A stretch of 64,000 nucleotides of DNA, from contig RQOL01000718.1 of the NCBI GenBank assembly GCA_013076295.1, positions 4,030,001-4,094,000 of the forward strand, in the 5' to 3' direction. This DNA comes from Sanderia malayensis (Eukaryota; Cnidaria; Scyphozoa; Semaeostomeae; Pelagiidae). The notes beneath the pieces are model-generated. The model was not told where the DNA came from. It saw only the letters and a program-made list of their open reading frames with translations, and did no database searches. The position numbers and the translations under genes are program-made. Shown in pieces: positions 60,600-64,000 of the stretch (position 1 is its first letter; each line of letters begins with the position of its first letter).

Positions 60600-60887
60600 A
60601 TGAGCATTTTCATGAAAAGCATCCAGATTAGGAAACGAACTATACCTTTAAGCTACTATAGTCACAAGAAATCCATTTCTACTAATTGTTTGCAAATTCA
60701 GCACGTTGCGCAGCCTGTTAAGAATTCTGACCAAAACGAGGCAATATTACGCAATATCTCAAAAAAGCGTCCTCGTTTTCATGAATAACATACAGATTCG
60801 GATTCTACGTCAAAAACTGGTCTAGAATATGCTTGTCCCATTAATTACCCACTCAGGTGATACCTACCTCACTCACCGCCTGGACTA

Positions 60888-61560
60888 TTTCACTGATATG
60901 CTAAATATGAAGCGAAAGTTTCGCGCATGCAACGAAAACTACTGTCCGTAACGGACTACGACAACGAGATTTGCTAAATTGACACTGCACTACGCGTTTT
61001 TTTATAAGAAACCTGGCTCAAGGCCTAGTAGTAGAAGTTTCTTAATTTTTACCCACATTTTAGTTTTAAAAGTTTCTTAAAAGTTTCTTAATTTAATGAA
61101 AAAAGTTGCAGTGAAAAGGAAGAAAAAAACGTGGATGTAGCAAAATATTAGTATTATAACACAGAAAAATCGTCAATGCGAAAAATCGTCATGTGGAGCC
61201 GACAATGTTATGCTTTGCACATAAAACACACTTACTGTAGTTGACATTTGTTAGATCCGTAAAGGAATAACGTGTTTCCGAAATTTCTAATGTTTCTTAA
61301 ATATTTCCTTGTAAGACTAAAACTGAAAATTATATAAGGTCAAGACAGTTACATGAAAAATATTTACATTTTTCAACATTTCAAAACATTCTCTTTTAAA
61401 TGAGAGAGAATTTGCGTGGCTTTCAGTGAAAGAAATTATAATTATTGGAGTTTTAATTACTCCACTTCGATAAACTTTTGTGAAAATCTTTTAACCCTCT
61501 CATGCCCAGCGTCCCAGTTGGTCCCAGTGGAAGCAAAAATCATGAAAAAATCAATCTGAT
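60888..61560. other. Non-coding spacer with AAGTTTCTTAA repeats
   Basis: TTTTTTTATAAGAAACCTGG and several AGTTTCTTAA motifs at 61000-61090 are related to the inverted-repeat element in LRMDA intron 4. There is no gene. Confidence 0.5.
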
Positions 61561-61565
61561 TAAAA

Positions 61566-62395
61566 CTGGCTGAAACTTAGTGAAAAGTACAATTTTGGGG
61601 CGCTGAATTCGAATATCAAATTTATTTTTCAAAATTTTGATGTTTTGGGGGCAAAAAATGGGGGTAAAGGGGGGCAATATGCAAATTTTGAAACTCGTCC
61701 AATTTGCATCAAATTTGGTGAGAAGTACAATTTTGGGGCGTTGAATTCGAATACTGAACTTATTTTTCAAAATTTTGACGTTTTGGGGGCAAAAATGGGG
61801 GTAAAGGGGGGCAATATGCAAATTTTGAAACTCGTCCAATTTTCATCAAATTTGGTGAGAAGTACAATTTTGGGGCGCTGAATTCGAATATCGAACTTAT
61901 TTTTCGAAATTTTGATGTTTTGGGGGCAAAAATGGGGGTAAAGGGGGCAATATGCAAATTTTGAAACTCGTCCAATTTTCATCAAATTTGGTGAGAAGTA
62001 CAATTTTGGGGCGCTGAATTCGAATATCGAACTTATTTTTCGAAATTTTGATGTTTTGGGGGCAAAAATGGGGGTAAAGGGGGGCAATATGCAAATTTTG
62101 AAACTCGTCCAATTTTCATCAAATTTGGTGAGAAGTACAATTTTGGGGCGCTGAATTCGAATATCGAACTTATTTTTCGAAATTTTGATGTTTTGGGGGC
62201 AAAAATGGGGGTAAAGGGGGCAACATACAAATTTTGAAACTCGTCCAATTTGCATCACATTTGGTGAAAAGTACAATTTTGGGGAGCTGAATTCGAATAT
62301 TGAATTAATTTTTTGAAATTTTGTTGTTTTGGGGGCATAAAATGGGGTAAAATATACAAATTTTGAAACTTGTCCAATTTGCATCAAGTGTTGAC
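61566..62395. repeat. 136-137-bp satellite array, about six units
   Basis: The marker AAACTCGTCC recurs at 61691, 61828, 61964, 62101 and 62237, with a diverged copy at 62367, so spacings are 137, 136, 137, 136 and 130. Units contain TTGGTGAGAAGTACAATTTT, GGGGCGCTGAATTCGAATAT and GGGGGCAAAAATGGGGGTAA. Inner units are nearly identical and outer units are diverged, the normal pattern of unequal exchange. The array abuts the piggyBac gene. Confidence 0.92.
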
Positions 62396-62558
62396 ACGCA
62401 CAGATTGGGCGTGTCATCAATGGTCACAGAGTAATAGCGGTTGGCAGCAAACAATCGTAGAAACAGATCATTTAGTTGGGATATATGGTAGCTTTTAAAA
62501 AAGCTGTTTTTGATTCAGTTGACGTTGTTTTGACAGTTACAGCAGCTTCTACAATAGC

Positions 62559-64000
62559 TTAGATCTCTCCTTCGGTTTCCTGAGATTGACTGCTCGGCAG
62601 ATCAAATTCACGTGCAGCATGAAACTTATTCCAGCAGTCTCTTCCTGTTGTATTTGAGCAAAGAGCAAAAGGATCGCCAGGACCAGAACACTTTTTGCAA
62701 CAAAATGATGTTTTCTTGTGACAAATTCTGCATTTCAATCTTTTCTCTTTGCTGGAAGATTCCTCTGCTGAAATTCTCTTTTCTTCATGGCGACCTTTTC
62801 TTGGTGATGCGAGGGCAGATTCCAACGATCTTTTCTTTGCACGTGGTTTATCAGATGGATAATGGAGGACTGGCATACGTCCATGATACATCTTGAACAT
62901 TGCATACCAGATACGAATTACTTCGAATCGAAATGAGCTTTGCGAAAGAGCATTTTTCGATAACTGCTCGTGAAGATTATTGCTGTTGCGCCATAAAGTA
63001 TGACCGTTGACTAAGACGTACATCTCACAAAGGCTATCGAAAATTCTGTTTTGCTTCCTCACACTTCTAAATTCAGCATTATAATAGGACAGTTGCTGGT
63101 TGGTTCTGTCTACCCATCCATACATTTCACGATATAGTGCACCAACTCTGGGCATATGAATGATGACCTTTTCTCTTCCTTGGTTGACTTCAACAGGTTC
63201 CCAGTACTGCTGGCCAGACTTGATGTCATTATCCAAGAAGACTACCACATTGTTGTCGTTCCAATATGTGATGTTTAGAAAACCTTTGTGAAGAGATTTA
63301 GAGAACCCACGAACAAATTGTCTTGCTGAACGCAAATTGTCCTTATGGCTGCATGGGAAATGAGCAGTGTTGCCCCCTTTGCGTAGCAATTAATCTAGTA
63401 TGCCATTTGCTCTTTGCATCTTTCATTAATTTTATTGTGGGAAAGCCACTGTCCATAACAACCAAACGTCCACTGTCTTTAAATTCAGATATGAGTTGCT
63501 CAACAATATCATAGTTTTTACCATTGCCAGATGTTTTGCACGTTTTCTTCCCCACTTTTACCACATGGTTAGCAACATAATTTCCACCATTTGCTCCCTT
63601 ATCACTGACTTTACAAATTGTCCATCCCATTCTTATTGGCTTGTCTGGATTTCTTATTTTATAAGGGTTCCTTTTGCTTTTGCTAGTCACTCTTCCTTCA
63701 TCAACGCACATTTTCCAGCCAACCGTCCACTTTGATAAAGATTTCTGTCTGAGATATTGAACTCCAGAGTTAATATTCTGCAAAGGATGGTAGTCTGGAT
63801 GATTTTTAGGTGGCAAGGATGAAGCTTTGACAACTCGAAAGTGCTTTCGCATCAGACGAAAGACTTCACGGCTCATTGTTTTCTTTATTTCTGGCTGTGA
63901 CTGCAAGGGGTCCTCACTCCAAGCCCATCTATATTGCCGATATCCAAGAAGACGAAGATGCCATTTGATTGCAAAGAAACCTCTTACAAAACGTATTCCT
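62559..64000 (-). pseudogene. piggyBac-type transposase, frameshifted and cut by the window edge
   Basis: Two minus-strand frames, 63343-64000 (open to the edge) and 62559-63389, overlap and together make most of a DDE_Tnp_1_7 transposase. The three catalytic aspartates are visible in context: VDEGRVTSKSKRNP, then MDSGFPTIKLM, then GWVDRTNQQLSYYN (the usual GGVDRxDQ). The C-terminus has a cysteine-rich zinc-binding domain (CRICHKKTSFCCKKC...CSNTTGRDCWNKFH), typical of piggyBac. The frames part near a run of five G residues at about 63380, suggesting a one-base change in a homopolymer. That could be a sequencing error, in which case the gene may be intact. The N-terminus lies outside the window. 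Confidence 0.88.

Larger units (their letters stand above)
58696..60887 (-). mobile_element. Deleted tyrosine-recombinase (DIRS/Ngaro-like) retroelement with long inverted repeats
   Basis: Arms of about 280 bp (58696-58979 and 60604-60887) are near-identical reverse complements beginning TAGTCCAGG(T/C)GGTGAG. The left arm also carries a second, diverged tandem copy of about 145 bp (58971-59115). Between the arms the minus strand encodes, in order, an RNase H-like part, a zinc-ribbon fragment and the start of a tyrosine recombinase, the usual order downstream of reverse transcriptase in DIRS/Ngaro elements. Gag and nearly all of the reverse transcriptase are absent. Inverted termini suit DIRS better than Ngaro. 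Confidence 0.75.

Noticed and set aside
61767..62420. 217-codon minus-strand frame in the satellite
   Set aside because: It consists only of satellite units read in rotating frames, with no start context, domain or unique sequence.

Overview
The window is animal nuclear DNA, AT-rich, with short spliced genes set among many small transposon fossils. I read it as an invertebrate chordate, most likely a tunicate. The reasons are clear orthologues of vertebrate genes (LRMDA, FAM241B, DYDC, DGK-theta, MPV17, P4HA, TPD52), two very divergent single-exon bHLH genes, and introns mostly of 100-1500 bp. A cephalochordate or other deuterostome cannot be excluded from sequence reading alone.

Gene layout, left to right: a divergent bHLH factor (minus, 1930-2817); MPV17 (minus, 2 exons, 12707-13845); collagen prolyl 4-hydroxylase alpha subunit (plus, 13 exons, 15835-24800); a second bHLH factor (minus, 26885-27712); diacylglycerol kinase theta (plus, 27 exons, 32047-46236); a TPD52-family gene (plus, 5 exons, 47271-49267); a FAM241B-like membrane protein (minus, 49645-50052); LRMDA (minus, 6 exons, 52925-55489); and a DPY30-motif DYDC gene (plus, 4 exons, 56363-58244). 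Every splice model was built by hand. Each keeps frame end to end and agrees with remembered family sequence. LRMDA contains a textbook U12-type AT-AC intron.

The genes do not form one pathway. P4HA acts in the ER on collagen, DGK-theta in lipid signalling, MPV17 in the mitochondrial inner membrane, and the bHLH proteins in transcription. Several of them (P4HA, FAM241B, LRMDA, DYDC, and perhaps an atonal/neurogenin-type bHLH) have human counterparts that I recall on 10q21-q23, so the block may be an ancient chordate linkage.

Mobile and repeated DNA: the DGK introns hold two hAT-type non-autonomous elements with perfect 8-bp target duplications, a composite palindrome and several MITEs. The 50.9-53.5 kb region has tRNA-like SINE heads and TA-flanked MITEs. 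The right end (58.7-64 kb) is a transposon zone. It holds a deleted tyrosine-recombinase retroelement inside about 280-bp inverted repeats, a 136-137-bp satellite, and a piggyBac transposase gene broken by a frameshift and running off the window edge. The long stretches 1-1.9 kb, 2.9-12.7 kb, 24.8-26.9 kb and 27.8-32 kb hold no convincing genes.
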